Assembly: GCA_034508935.3 (NCBI GenBank)
Contig: CM067442.1
Coordinates: 131,818,671 to 131,882,670, forward strand
Source: Berghia stephanieae
Taxonomy: Eukaryota > Mollusca > Gastropoda > Nudibranchia > Aeolidiidae
DNA length: 64,000 nt
Direction: 5' to 3'
Under the pieces are notes generated by a model, which saw only the letters and a list, made by a program, of their open reading frames with translations, was not told the origin of the DNA and ran no database searches. Both the position numbers and the translations under genes were made by a program. Within the stretch, counting starts at the first letter, position 1, and each line of letters opens with the position of its first letter. This document shows, in pieces, positions 13,342 to 24,790 of this stretch.

Positions 13342-13730
13342 ATTATTATTATTATTATTATTATTAAATGTCTTTAGCCTATTTTTTTTACCTCTTTTAC
13401 ACTTTCTGATTTCTTAAGTTGTTTGTGCATTCAATTGTGGTGCACCTGATCGACAGGATTTTAAAATGGCTGGAAGTGGAGGAAGTAGTTTTTTGATTGC
13501 GAATATCTAGTCTCGTAATTTTTCTTTTATAATTTAGTTTTTTAAATTCAAATTGTGAAGGAACCAAACATTTTTTTAAAAATCGTATTATAGCTACCGC
13601 TCTCAGTGCTTTGTTGTTCCCAATCAACAATCCAAATTTGACTGTTCTTGGTTTCTTAGTTTTTAAAGCTATAGAGCTACAGTGTTTGGGGCTTATCTCC
13701 TTTATAATAAAATTATTATTGATTTTGTTA

Positions 13731-13781
<51 letters not shown>

Positions 13782-13790
13782 TTATTATTA

Positions 13791-13839
<49 letters not shown>

Positions 13840-16800
13840 GTCACTATTTACTGATTTTTTATTTTTTATTTTCAATCAGGGTAAGTTAGAAGATGGAACG
13901 GAATTTGACAGTAGCATTTCCAGAAATCAGCCCTTTGTGTTTACTTTGGGAGTTGGACAAGTGATCAAAGGATGGGATCAGGGACTTTTGAAGTAAGTTG
14001 CCAATTCAAGATGGAAACATTTACTGAACTTTTATGCCAACACATCAACTGACCACAATCTGAGCACTGAACTCCTGTAAAGCGACATTAAATACTTTTT
14101 TTTTCCCCCGTTCAGCAGGTGATTGGAAAATATACTGAGGGTTTATAACAAACTGAATTCCATATATAATATATAGGTAACATTGGCAACCTTGCAAATG
14201 AATGAGAATTATGACTCATTATTCAGTTTAATATTGCGGTCTGTGGAATCTTCAAAATTGAAGTTACAGACTAAAAAGGAAGAGAAAGAAGAAGAAAAAA
14301 CATGAGCCTTTATATTGTGCAATATATCCACTAAACATGCTCAACGCGGTTTACCTGGGTGGGGTTCCTGACTTCCTGTAGGGAGACACTTACGGTGTCT
14401 TCTGTCCCCCTAACTATATGTTTTCCAACATGCTTTCTGTGTTTGTCTCAGGGTGAGATTACTTGGTTTTGTCCTGGAACTGGCTGGATGGCCTAGCTGG
14501 GAGGGAAACAGTCAAATGTATAGTTAAGAGTTTTTGGAGATGATATTTTTTGTCTTGTACATCATCTCTCTGTTATGCACTGTTTTATGATTTGTTTACA
14601 TATTATATATGATTTGTAAACATTTGAGTGTGTTTGAAAGAACGAAGAAACAGTCTCTTGACGTAACAAGATGATGGGGAGGTGGGCTTATGCTTCAGTG
14701 GTATAGTCATTGCTTGGACCTGAAAGATACCTAGTTCGAATATCCACTGTTATGTGCCTTCAGCAAGCCACCTCTACCTAGCTCATTTTGCGATGCTATG
14801 CTGTGACTAAGACTTGGGTTATTCCAATCTTTCTTTGGAATAGACCCTAAGACAAATTTCCGCTTGAAGATGAATGAAGGGAACTTTACTGTTTATTTAC
14901 TTTTCTGATATTGTTGAGGGAGATAACTTTATACATGACATGTTACAAGCTGTTGGTGTGCATGTGTGTGTGTATGTGTGTGTGTGAGTGTGAGAGAGAG
15001 AATGGGAGGCTTCCATATCACAACATTCTTTTACCGTTGTAGCCAACCATTAGCAAATCATGGCACATGGCATTGACATTGGATTGACTGGCAAAGTGAT
15101 AAGAATATGCGGAGTGGTGTCGATTATGTGAAACGGTAATATTGAGCGTGTGAGTGTGAGAGAGAGAATGGGAGGCTGCCATATCACAACATTCTTTTAC
15201 CGTTGTAGCCAACCATTAGCAAATCATGGCACATGGCATTGACATTGGATTGACTGGCAAAGTGATAAGAATATGCGGAGTGGTGTCGATTATGTGAAAC
15301 GGTAATATTGAGTGTGTGATTTGTTTGTTTGTTTGTTTGTTGCTTTAGGTCTCTTCCAACACAATTGAGGTTATATGAGAGACCGCTGAAACAAAAAAAC
15401 AAGCAATCTAACAAAAATAGTACAAATGTAAATCAAAATCATAACCTAAAGATATCATAAGCTAAATTATAAATAACCAAGAACAAACAGGCAGAAGATT
15501 TACAGAAAAAAAAATATCCCCTGTCAAAAATACAATCACAAACCAAAGAAGCAGGATAGGCTAGTAAAGAGAAGAAGAAACGACATCACTATCGGATCCC
15601 ATGCGAACATCATAGATATATGATTCAAGGGTGATGCTCCCATCCAACCACCCGCATTGTGAGTGTGAGTGGCTGTGTATGTCCATAGTGTATCAACTTG
15701 TATAACTGAAACTATCAATGTCACAGTAAAACATCAGTGGTCAAAATCAACAGGTGCATTTGAAAAAAACCCTTTAATTAATTTTAAAAATTTATGTTGA
15801 CTGGGTGAAATTAATTCGAGCAAACAGTATTCAAGATAAGAATTAGTTTGAGGAAGGAATAGAATGATAACAAAGAATGAGGAAAAAATTTGGGACATTT
15901 GAATGTGCTTCAGGACACAGTTTTTGAGGAAACTGTACTAGAGTGTATTTGTAATTTTTATGTTTCTAATATTCCAAGATATTACTATTGACATTCGTGA
16001 CCATGTTTCACATTTCAGCATGTGTGAGGAAGAGAAGAGAAAGTTGGTAGTACCTGCAGACATGGGGTATGGGGACAGGGGAGCTCCACCAAAAATTCCA
16101 GGTAGGTCAATGGTTCGAATAATTTGATTTGAGGAGTGCAACAGTCTATTATAATACATTATAAATTTTTAAAATAAAGTCCTACAGACCAAAAATTCTT
16201 CATAGACGAAAACAATGATAAATGATTATTTTTCAAAATTATGTCAAGTTGTTAATTATCATATAGAGTGTATTAACAGAATTAAAAACCTAATAGATGA
16301 AAAATATAGGAGTACATGTACTTGTGACTTGTAACTAGCACAATTGATTACTCTTTTTGGTCTCCCAAAGTCAACTTTGGTGAAAGATCAAAAACTTCAA
16401 TACACTTCAATGCACCAATGTTTGTTTTGTTTGTTTTTAAGGGTTTAACGGCGCTTGCAACACATTTAGGTTATATCAGCGCCAGTAAAAAGGAAGAAAA
16501 TGGGATAGTTAAAAGTTCTAGAATTACAATTAAAGCACCCAAGAAAAAGTAAGACAAAGGGGAATTGAGAACAAATAGGGATCAGATGTAGATTCCAAGA
16601 GCATACCACCAATGTACTTAGTTTGAAATCACCTACAAGTCTCATCCAGACACAAGCATAAAATCCAACAAAGAGGAACACACTCAAATGCTTACATTAT
16701 ACATTCAAAATAAAAATAAAAATACATAACAGAGAGCTGATTTACAAGGAAAAAAATATCATCTCCCAAAACAATAACTGCATTTGACTGTTTCCCTCCC

Positions 16801-18715
16801 AGCTAGGATTCCGGCCAGTGCCAGGACAAAACCAAGTAATCCCATTCCGAGACAAAGACAGAAAGCATGTTGGATAACAGATATAAGGGGATAGAAGACA
16901 CAGTATGTACCTCCCTGCCCGCTATGGGAGGTCAGGATCCCCACCCAGAATTGCACCAATGTGATTTCTGTGTAAAAACAAAAGTGCTGATCAGAAAAAT
17001 GTAAAGGGGAATAAGTCCAGTAAGGTACTCTAAGACGGAGAATGAGAATGAGGTCCTAAATAGACTTGTGTTAGAAAGGGGTATCTAGGCTTAATGACAG
17101 ATTGATTGATGGAAAGTGTGGCCACCAAGTCAAAAATTCATTAAATTGTCAAAAAGTCATCATCAGATGTGTGAATGCTGGAAAACAGAATAGTCTGAGC
17201 TTTTTAAAAACTCAAACTCATTTTTTACACCACTCGCAATAGCTTTGGAGTCAGCAGAGCTATCGACAAAATCTTATGGCATTTTAAAATTGAGGCAAAT
17301 GAAATTAAGATTTCAAAACTGTCGGTGGGAAAACTGAAAGTCGAAAGTTGACTGTGAAATGTAGACAAAAGCCCTTTTCCAGTAACTTCCTACTTTGTTC
17401 TACGACAGTTTCATTCATTGGAATCTAACCATAACCACAATGTCATCAGTGATGCCACCTGACAAATTTAAAAGAGGCTGAAAAATTGCGCAAATGTGCC
17501 ATTTATTACATTGGGTATGGCTTCAAAGTATTGGAGTGGAATACTGTTATAGTATAACGTAGTAGATACTTGTTTTTCTATTTGAGAGTTGATAATGCAC
17601 GAAAAATCAAAAGTGGACAGATTTTGAACTTGATAAAAGACAGTGCTGGAAATTTATTTTTTTAAAGTCCCGGCTTGTGTCGGACCATCACAACTGGAGA
17701 ACCCAGAGGATCCGGTCAGTTGCCGAAAACTGGAAAAGTGGTGTTCGTGTGTCACGGTCGAAAAAACGATTAAATTTTTTGTACAAGACTAAAAATAGAA
17801 CAGACATTTTTTGACTCCTAGGGAAACTACTAATTGTTAAGGTTGCACATTGAGGATGCCTCATGGAGTGGGAATATTTATATATGAATAATTTCAACAT
17901 TGTAAAATAGTTTATGTCACCATAAATTGAAAATTGAAAAGTTTGCAAAAGAAATACATTAATAAATTAATATTTACATTATTTGGAAGTAAATAATTAA
18001 ATAAAATGAAGATAGATGGTGGGTCGCTGCACTAAAAATGACAGTCACAGAGTTCGGCAAATTCTTTTTTTTTTTTTTTTTTTTTTATATAACATTTTTA
18101 AAAAACAAAAAACTTTCATAGGACTGAAGACGGTTGGCAAATAGATTGTAAACCACTGCTGGTTAGCGAGAATTCTGCATCATTTTGAGGTGATTTATGA
18201 GGGACAAGAATATTTTTTTGTTTGTTTGTTGCTTTAGGTCTCTTCCAACACAATTGAGGTTATATGAGAGACCGCTGAAACAAAAAAACAAGCAATCTAA
18301 CAAAAATAGTACAAATGTAAATCAAAATCTTAACCTAAAGATATCATAAGCTAAATTATAAATAACCAAGAACAAACAGGCAGAAGATTTACAGAAAAAA
18401 AATATCCCCTGTCAAAAATACAATCACAAACTAAAGAAGCAGGATAGGCTAGTAAAGAGAAGAAGAAACGACATCACTATCGGATCGTACACCCACGCGA
18501 ACATCATAGGTATATGATTCAAGGGTGATGCTCCCATCCAACCACCCGCGACAAGAATATTTCATAAAGAATTAACACAACAAACAAATGAAATAAAATA
18601 CAAGGGCTGTCCTAGAAATAATAACAAATGATGTTTTATATTTTTTTCCTCAGGTGGTGCTACACTCATTTTTGAGGTCGAGCTTTTAAAGATTGAGAGG
18701 AAAGATGAATTATAA
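11689..18715 (+). CDS. FKBP2: FKBP2, ER peptidyl-prolyl isomerase (4 coding exons)
   Basis: Coding exons are 11689-11859, 13880-13992, 16019-16101 and 18654-18715. All junctions are GT-AG with matching phases, giving 142 residues, the same length as human FKBP2. Residues 1-21 form a hydrophobic signal peptide. The next exon begins LQIGIKRR then GDVLHMHYS. Exon 2 supplies [12 protein letters not shown] and [12 protein letters not shown], the core of the FK506-binding fold with the active-site Asp, Phe and Trp. Exon 3 carries [18 protein letters not shown] and GAPPKIP, and exon 4 [12 protein letters not shown]. The protein ends in KDEL, so it should be retained in the ER lumen, where the family catalyses proline cis-trans isomerisation. 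The start exon is preceded by an acceptor at 11650-11651, so transcription begins further upstream. AATAAA-like signals follow at about 18727 and 18818. No damage is seen. Confidence 0.97.
11900..12201 (+). mobile_element. tRNA-derived SINE, family C
   Basis: Head GTGCGGCTATGTGGTTTTGT with a B box GGGTTCGAGCC about 50 bases later. The 3' part is AAAGCGCTTTCAGCACG and GTGGATATTGCGCTATATAA, closing in a T run. It sits in FKBP2 intron 1. Other copies are at 56996, 61326 and 62599, with fragments at 14316 and 63951. Confidence 0.88.
12907..12985. repeat. (TTA)n microsatellite in FKBP2 intron 1
   Basis: Nearly pure ATT triplets; similar tracts occur at 13282-13367 and 13733-13845 in the same intron. 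The poly-Leu and poly-Ile frames are artefacts. Confidence 0.95.
13282..13367. repeat. (TTA)n microsatellite in FKBP2 intron 1
   Basis: ATT triplet run with one AAT interruption. Confidence 0.95.
13733..13845. repeat. (TTA)n microsatellite next to FKBP2 exon 2
   Basis: ATT triplet run ending about 35 bases before the exon 2 acceptor at 13878-13879. Its length could affect the polypyrimidine and branch-point region; this is inference. Confidence 0.95.
14310..14640 (+). mobile_element. SINE C fragment fused to truncated SINE A
   Basis: Positions 14310-14347 are the reverse complement of the SINE C 3' end (TTTATATTGTGCAATATATCC, ATGCTCAACG). They are followed at once by the SINE A 5' start (CTGGGTGGGGTTCCTGAC), which runs to about 14640 and lacks the 3' hairpin. 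It lies in FKBP2 intron 2. Confidence 0.7.
14660..14895 (+). mobile_element. tRNA-derived SINE, family D
   Basis: Head GTGGGCTTATGCTTCAGTGG with a degenerate B box (CTAGTTCGAAT), then a body with GCCTTCAGCAAGCCACCTCT and GGAATAGACCCTAAGACAAA. A second copy is at 18921-19135. Confidence 0.8.
14987..15320. repeat. 166-bp tandem duplication
   Basis: Two nearly identical 166-bp units (CACAACATTC at 15019 and again at 15185), each with GAGAGAGAATGGGAGGCT and ATGCGGAGTGGTGTCGATTA. A (TG)n/(GA)n tract precedes it. A diverged copy of the unit is at about 26250-26340. Confidence 0.9.
15321..15657 (-). mobile_element. SINE family B copy, minus orientation
   Basis: Reads on the minus strand from GCGGGTGGTTGGATGGGAGC to a 3' hairpin (GGTCTCTCATATAACC to AAGAGACC) and a (CAAA)n tail. 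It sits against the tandem duplication in FKBP2 intron 2. Flanks show only an imperfect duplication. Confidence 0.85.
16422..16950 (-). mobile_element. SINE family A, full-length, minus orientation
   Basis: Flanked by TGCACCAATGT at 16411-16421 and 16952-16962, an 11-bp target duplication. On the minus strand it runs from the GGTGGGGATCCTGACCTCCC head to the 3' hairpin GGCGCTGATATAACC...TTGCAAGCGCC and a tail of AAAACAAAC type. It lies in FKBP2 intron 3. Confidence 0.88.
18216..18549 (-). mobile_element. SINE family B with exact 13-bp target duplication
   Basis: GACAAGAATATTT occurs at 18203-18215 and 18550-18562 and brackets the element exactly. The 334-bp element reads on the minus strand, ending in the GGTCTCT/AGAGACC hairpin, TAAAGCAAC and a CAAA tail. 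This copy defines the family boundaries. It lies about 100 bp before FKBP2 exon 4. Confidence 0.92.
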
Positions 18716-18920
18716 TGGCTTCCAAGCTTTAATAATAAATAAAATTGTCATGCTAATTTTTCTACTGAATTGTTTGAGAGAATGAGAGTTTGTGTTTTTG
18801 GTGCGCAGTGTGAAATTGAATAAAAATCAAAGCCTTTTTGTACAAAAAGACGTTTCATTCAGTGACATTTTTTTTGTAGTATGTTAACCATTGGAATCAA
18901 TAAAAATCTAGCAATAAATA

Positions 18921-19135
18921 AAGGGGGGCAGCGTGGCTCAGCGGTACGGTCTTTGCTTTGTACCCGAAAGGTACTGAGTTCGCTGTGCTGTGTGGCCTTC
19001 AGCAAGTCACCTGGCCCTAGCTCAATTTGCAGCACTGCACTGCGGCTGACGCCTGGGTTATTCCATTCTTTCCTTGGAATAGACCCTAGAGACAAATTTT
19101 CTCTATGGGATAAATAAAGGGAATTTTATTTATTT
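18921..19135 (+). mobile_element. tRNA-derived SINE, family D
   Basis: GGGGGGCAGCGTGGCTCAGC head, B-box-like GAGTTCGC, and a body with GCCTTCAGCAAGTCACCTGG and GGAATAGACCCTAGAGACAA. The 78-codon frames on both strands are shadows. Confidence 0.82.
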
Positions 19136-20480
19136 TAAATTATGTAAATGTGACTCGCATGATATATTGAAAAAATACAAAACAAATGAATTTTCCGCCC
19201 TCAGCCCTCTTAAAGAGGTTGACAAATGATGAAAAATAATCACAATTAAGGTCCTAATTAAAGTATATTGAGATTTGGAGTCAGATAGAATCTGAATCTT
19301 CCTTTAATGTCCACCTTCACTCATGAAAATTTTGACATGAACAATAACATTCAGGTGAAAATTCAGCAGTGATCTAAGTCGGTAAATAAACTTAAAGTGG
19401 GAGCAGATGTAACTTTCCGCTGTAAATTGTTCTAATGTGTCATGGTTCTGGGGTAAAATGACAATTTTCTGAGGTCTTTGAGGTGGATGCTAGGGGAATG
19501 AAACTGTCCATGTGGGAAGTCCTAGATGTTCATGTCAGTGTTTAGTTTTAGAGGTCAGAATTTGAAATCGCCACCAGTTTGTTCTTTGATTTATATATCA
19601 TGGTCAGGCGTAGTGCTTTCCTCTTAGTTTGAAGTTACTTCTATTCAGAATATAACACAGGTCGGGTACATAAACAGATGATTAAAACAATGTCTTTCTA
19701 TATTTCAATAGACATTGTTACATCAGAGCTGCCTACTTGAAATTTCAAAAAAATTCGTAGTTTCCAAACAGAAACAATAAAAAATTCAAATAGCTTTAGA
19801 AATAAATGTAACTTGCTCTCAGCATGGTCCAAAAGTCCTGCATAGAGGTCACAGTGGTTTACCAGCGGATCACTTAGTTGAGATGCTAGGTCAAGAGGTC
19901 ACTACTCTCCTTCTCTTTACCTGCGCTCTGGCATGGCACGTGCCTGCAGTCAGTGAAGCGAGTAGTCTAATTGGTCTGATAAATAATGGCATAGCCAAGC
20001 CACAATTATCTTAAATGTAAATCTATATCACTCATGTTATAGATTGAAATCCCCCTCACACGTTGGACTAAATATCATGGATATCATCAGTATATTTCTT
20101 TCTCAGGAACACAGCAAAGTAGACTCACATTATCACTACATTTATCGTTTAAATCAAATATTTCTGCAATCCCTACAACAACAATCAGATGTTGCAGTTT
20201 ATTATTATTCACACTAGTACATAATACAAACTGTCTACTTTCTGTTGCACTAATGTTAATTCAGTTCAACAAATATGTAACAAGTGTAGGGGTGGGGTAT
20301 CAAATTTCACTGGGAATATCTAGCAGTAGAAGTCTATGAGATGTCTAGGCTATCGTGGGTGATGAATTTGGACCAGTTACACAATGTAAACAATGTCATA
20401 ATCATTTCCTGGACTCCCTACTGACCATGGAACACTTTACTACACTGATTCTACAGTTTTGTCATTAAACGTTCCCACGA

Positions 20481-20523
<43 letters not shown>

Positions 20524-20967
20524 TCCCTCTGCAAGTAGCCCTACAATAATAATAGTTCTTAAAGACACATCTGTTACTGATTTAAGAAATATGAAATGAA
20601 TGGGTTTGTTTCATTCATGTCTCTGTTGATTGGTGTGGGAAAGTTTTATTCACCAGCTGCACTACTTGTACATTGTGAATATTGAGAATAATGTCTGAAT
20701 ATCTGTTAATTCCTAGGAGGTGCCACTATTATTTTCTCTATCTTGGCTGTGTTTGAGTTCCCCCACCCCCCCTCTCCCCCTCTTCTTATTTTCCCCAGTC
20801 AAACTTGCTTTTGTGGAATACTATCTGTACTAACTGTTGATGTTATATCGTTGTTGTCAGTGGTATGAATTAGGTGTAGTGTGAATGTGATTCATTTCTC
20901 TTAGCCTGTCTTTTACGTGTGTATGTAATATGTGTGTATATGCAGGATGTATCGGTGTATGTATGTA

Positions 20968-21000
<33 letters not shown>

Positions 21001-22145
21001 AAGAAAGAGAGAGAGGAATATCTTTTCTACCATATTCATTGCTTCTATTATCTACAACGCCACTGTGATGGTGTTGTTGTTTGGTGTAATGACGATGGTT
21101 TTGTTTCTATTTGTAATAGTGAAGTAAAACCTACACACACAATATATTGCTTTATATGTTCTTTAGGAGTGTGTTAAATTGTTTAATCCTCTTATCTCCA
21201 TATCTTTTAAATACAATACAAAATACAAATGGAGAGAACATACCAGATGTCCAGCCCATTACATTTATGACCATTAAAAACGTAGTTAAAATGTGTTGAA
21301 TCAGAAAATGAATGTTTTACTGTGTGTAATAATATTAAGACTGGACAAAGCATTAATTAGTTTCGGAATCCAACGTCTGATTTTAAAGATTTGAATTTTT
21401 TATTGTCCGCACAACAACAAAAATATTTTAAAATGGTAGGGATTTTAAATTGCTAATAAAACCTATCAGAATAATCACAATAAAACGAAAAAAGAACCAA
21501 CATAACAAGTGAAGGTAGTACTGTCTGTTCCGTAAGTTAATATTATTGTAATGTAAGTGGTCATCTAGATATGGTGTTGTATTACATCACGAAAATGCAA
21601 TACTTTGTGTCTTAACCCTCAAAAAGGGGAATCCCCGTCCAGGTAGCCACTTTTACAGCATGCAGCTGCTGTTGTCAGTCACTTGCTGGGTTCCAGCAGT
21701 ATAACTTAGTGATCCGATTTTATGAAGAAATAAACAGCAGTGAGGTTCAAGGAGTTAAACTTTCTTTTTCAACAAGATCTATTGAGTCAAAGAGACCTAT
21801 GCAGTTCTGTAGCTGGAGTCAAATATTGGTATTTCTACTAATTTTTCATGGTACCAAACAGGTCTATTATTATTACAACTGCCTGCTCACTTACCCTGTC
21901 TATACAAATTCTAGTCATTCTGTCTACGTTGAAAAATTATTTTTTGCGTGTTTTGTCTGTCTCCTGAAGAAGGCCAATGGTTGAAATGTCTGTTGTTTTG
22001 TTTTGTTGCAATATAAGTCACATTTACTCGTCATGTCATATTTTCTTTACCTCTTTACCGGCTCCCTGTTGGTTATTTTAAAATCTGGCACATTTTGATC
22101 CTCGAGCTAAGGATCCCTGCAAGAATCAATCTCAATCCAGAACTA
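19136..22145. other. Intergenic, no gene recognised
   Basis: Between FKBP2 and TMEM223. Contains a (TA)n tract at about 20488-20520, a C/T tract at about 20760-20785 and (TG)n/(GA)n at about 20950-21015. A CTGAAGAAGGCC-type motif occurs near 21963. No frame looks like protein. Confidence 0.6.
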
Positions 22146-22149
22146 AAAC

Positions 22150-22225
22150 AGAGCAAGGTGGAAAGGGAAAACTGATATGGGAGATAGAAGGCACAGCAAG
22201 TGGCCTCCTGCCCACCATGGGAGGT
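22150..22225 (-). mobile_element. SINE A 5' fragment
   Basis: Short piece matching the complement of the SINE A head (GATAGAAGGCACAGCAAGTG, CCCACCATGGGAGGTC). Confidence 0.55.
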
Positions 22226-22642
22226 CCGATGACCGTACCCAGACAATGTTTTCGTCTATTTTCATCAAACAATCAAATTACTTGTTTATATCGTATCTAA
22301 CTATACATTACATTACCCTTTTTTTTTTGGTACTAGCAATATTAATTCTAGCAAGATACTCATTAATACCTGAGTTGAATTTGTGGAAGTGAAAAAAGTA
22401 GCTTCCTCATGGACACAGTATACAGGTCAATTCGTGATCACGGTCACCTCTCAAATCCCTGAACATTACTCCTCAACATTGCTTGAATTTGGTTACTTTA
22501 GAAGTGTTTTTTTTTTTTTTGATTTTTGTGAATAGAATAAAAATGGATTCATCTATAGTAAGCAGGGGAAACATGTCTTTACATGTATAGAATTATGTGC
22601 TACAATAGCTTTTTTGACTGAAAATCAAAATTTTAGCTAGAT

Positions 22643-23659
22643 TTTGTTTGTTTTGTTTTTAAGGCTTTTACGGCGCTTGCAACACATTAACGTCATATCA
22701 GCGCCAGTAAAAAGGAAGAAAATGGGATAGCAAAAAGTTCTAAAATTACAATTCAAGCACCCAGAAAAAGGTAAGAATAAGGGGAATTGGTTCAAATAGG
22801 AAACAGATGTAGATTCCAAGAGCACACTATCAGTGTACTTAGCTTGAGATCACCTAAATGTTTCACCCAGACACCAGCACAAGATCCCACGAATTTGTTT
22901 TTGTTTTTAAGGGTTTTACGGTGCTTGCAACACATTTAGGTAAAAAGGAAGAAAATGGGATAGTTCTAGAATTACAATTAGAGCACTCAAGTGAAAGTAA
23001 GACAAAGGGGAACTGGGAACAAATAGGGATCAGATTTAGATTCCAAGAACATACCACCAATGTACTTAGTTCGAGATCACCTATGTCTCACCCGGACACA
23101 AGCACAATACCCAATAAAGAGGAATACACTCAAGTACTTACATTATACATTCAAAATAACAAATATAATAATACATAACAGAGATGATTTACAAGGAAAA
23201 AAATATCATCTCCCAAAACAACTATGCATTTGTTTCCCTCTCAGCGGCCAGGACAAAACCAAGTAATCTCATTCTAAGACAAAGACAGAAAGCATGTTGG
23301 AAAACTGATATAAGTATAAGGGGATAGAAGACACAGTATGTACCTCCCTGCCCACTATGGGAGAAGATCCCACTAAGAGGAACACACTCAAATGTTTACA
23401 AATCATATATAATACGCAAACCATAATACAGCAAATAACAGAGAGATGATTTACAAGGAAAAAAATGATCATCTCCCAAAACTAACTATATATTTGACTG
23501 TTTCCCTCTTAGCCAGGGTATCCGGCCAGAACCAGGACAAAACCAAGAAATCTCATTCCAAGACAAAGACAGAAAGCATGTTGGAAAACAGATACAGGGG
23601 GATAGAAGACACAGTAAGTGCCTCCCTGCCCACTATGGGAGGTCAGGAACCCCACCCAG
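22643..23659 (-). mobile_element. Composite SINE A, several joined units in one insertion
   Basis: A 14-bp flanking repeat, AATTTTAG(C/G)TAGAT, lies at 22629-22642 and 23660-23673. Inside are at least three partial SINE A units in the same orientation. 3' hairpin regions occur at about 22663 and 22905, and 5' head regions end at about 23360 and 23655. About 1,017 bp is roughly twice a normal copy. The single outer duplication argues for one insertion of a concatenated RNA or later rearrangement, not for independent insertions. Confidence 0.75.
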
Positions 23660-23719
23660 AATTTTAGGTAGATGACAAGGAAATATATTAGTATCCTAGT
23701 TGTCAAACTAATATTTTAA

Positions 23720-24055
23720 TTTTCAGTCAAAAAGGGTACCTTAGCACATAATCCACTGAATCCAGAAAAGATGAACAACGGAAAAGCTAGACATTGCCTT
23801 CCATGCTCAAAGATCATTGGCCCCATTAGATCCCATCGCCTAGGCATTCCATAAAGGAATATAAGATAATCCATCAAACAGGATATCTGATGTCAACAGG
23901 AATCACCCATGTCCAAAGTTAGCAATTTGGGGGTTAATAATCTTACCAGAGGAAGAAAAAAACCCCCTGAAAATGTCTAAAGCTAGGTTCAAACCCAGGA
24001 CTGTCCAGATCACAGTGCAATGCCTTAACCACTCTACCACTTCAGCCCCAAGATC
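23720..24055 (-). mobile_element. tRNA-like SINE or relic
   Basis: The right end is the complement of tRNA-like boxes: GTGGTAGAGTGGTTAAGGC and GGGTTTGAACC. Similar A-box pieces are at about 26790-26815 and 59855-59880. The body to the left has no match elsewhere in the window, so its extent is uncertain. Confidence 0.5.
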
Positions 24056-24601
24056 ATTATGGAACTCATATTATATCCACCCATACTAAGATCAAAATAC
24101 CTGCAAAATGTCCAACAATTGTCGGATTTTCCGACAATATTGCCGCAATCTTTGTACTCTTTTTTATCCTTAATGTGCATGCAATGTAAACATGGATGGA
24201 CTTAAACATAAGGTGTCATACATTCTGTGAACAAATTTTCAGACAATTTTTTAAAGAGCACTGGATAAGGATATACAACACCACAAATGTTACAGTTAAA
24301 CCCTCTTGTGTCTCAACAAGGACAGAGAGGTTTAAATAAGTAATGCACACAAGTTCATTAGTAAATTATTTGTTTAATCCTTAATTATTCTTCAGATTTA
24401 TTAGTTCTACATATAACAAAACAAGACAAAGGCATTTATAAACACTCAATCACTATCAACCACACATTCCCTATTCACATACAGTGCAATACGCTTACTT
24501 TAAGTCAACACCTCAAAGCTGTAGTAAAGCTTTGTTAATTTTCAGCAGAACAGAAGTTGCAGTGAATGCCTCCCTGCCCATTATGAGAGGTCAGGAAACA
24601 G

Positions 24602-24710
24602 CTTTTAAAAAAGAAAAAAATACCAAACATGGAATGTTTCAGGCTCAAAAGAAGGGTTTTGAAACCGAAACGTTCCGTGTTTGGTATTTCGTTCTTTTTT
24701 TTTTAAAGCT
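24602..24710. repeat. Hairpin just past the TMEM223 3' end
   Basis: Arms of about 39 bp (24602-24640 and 24667-24710) around a short loop. The left arm includes ATACCAAACATGGAATG and the right arm its complement with a few changes. It lies within 200 bp of the TMEM223 stop codon, possibly inside its 3' UTR. Confidence 0.75.
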
Positions 24711-24790
24711 GTTAAATAAATTTTTGTTTATTACTTTTTACAGTCCACAGCTTCTAGCAGCCTAGTATCACTTTGACACTACATACTGTT

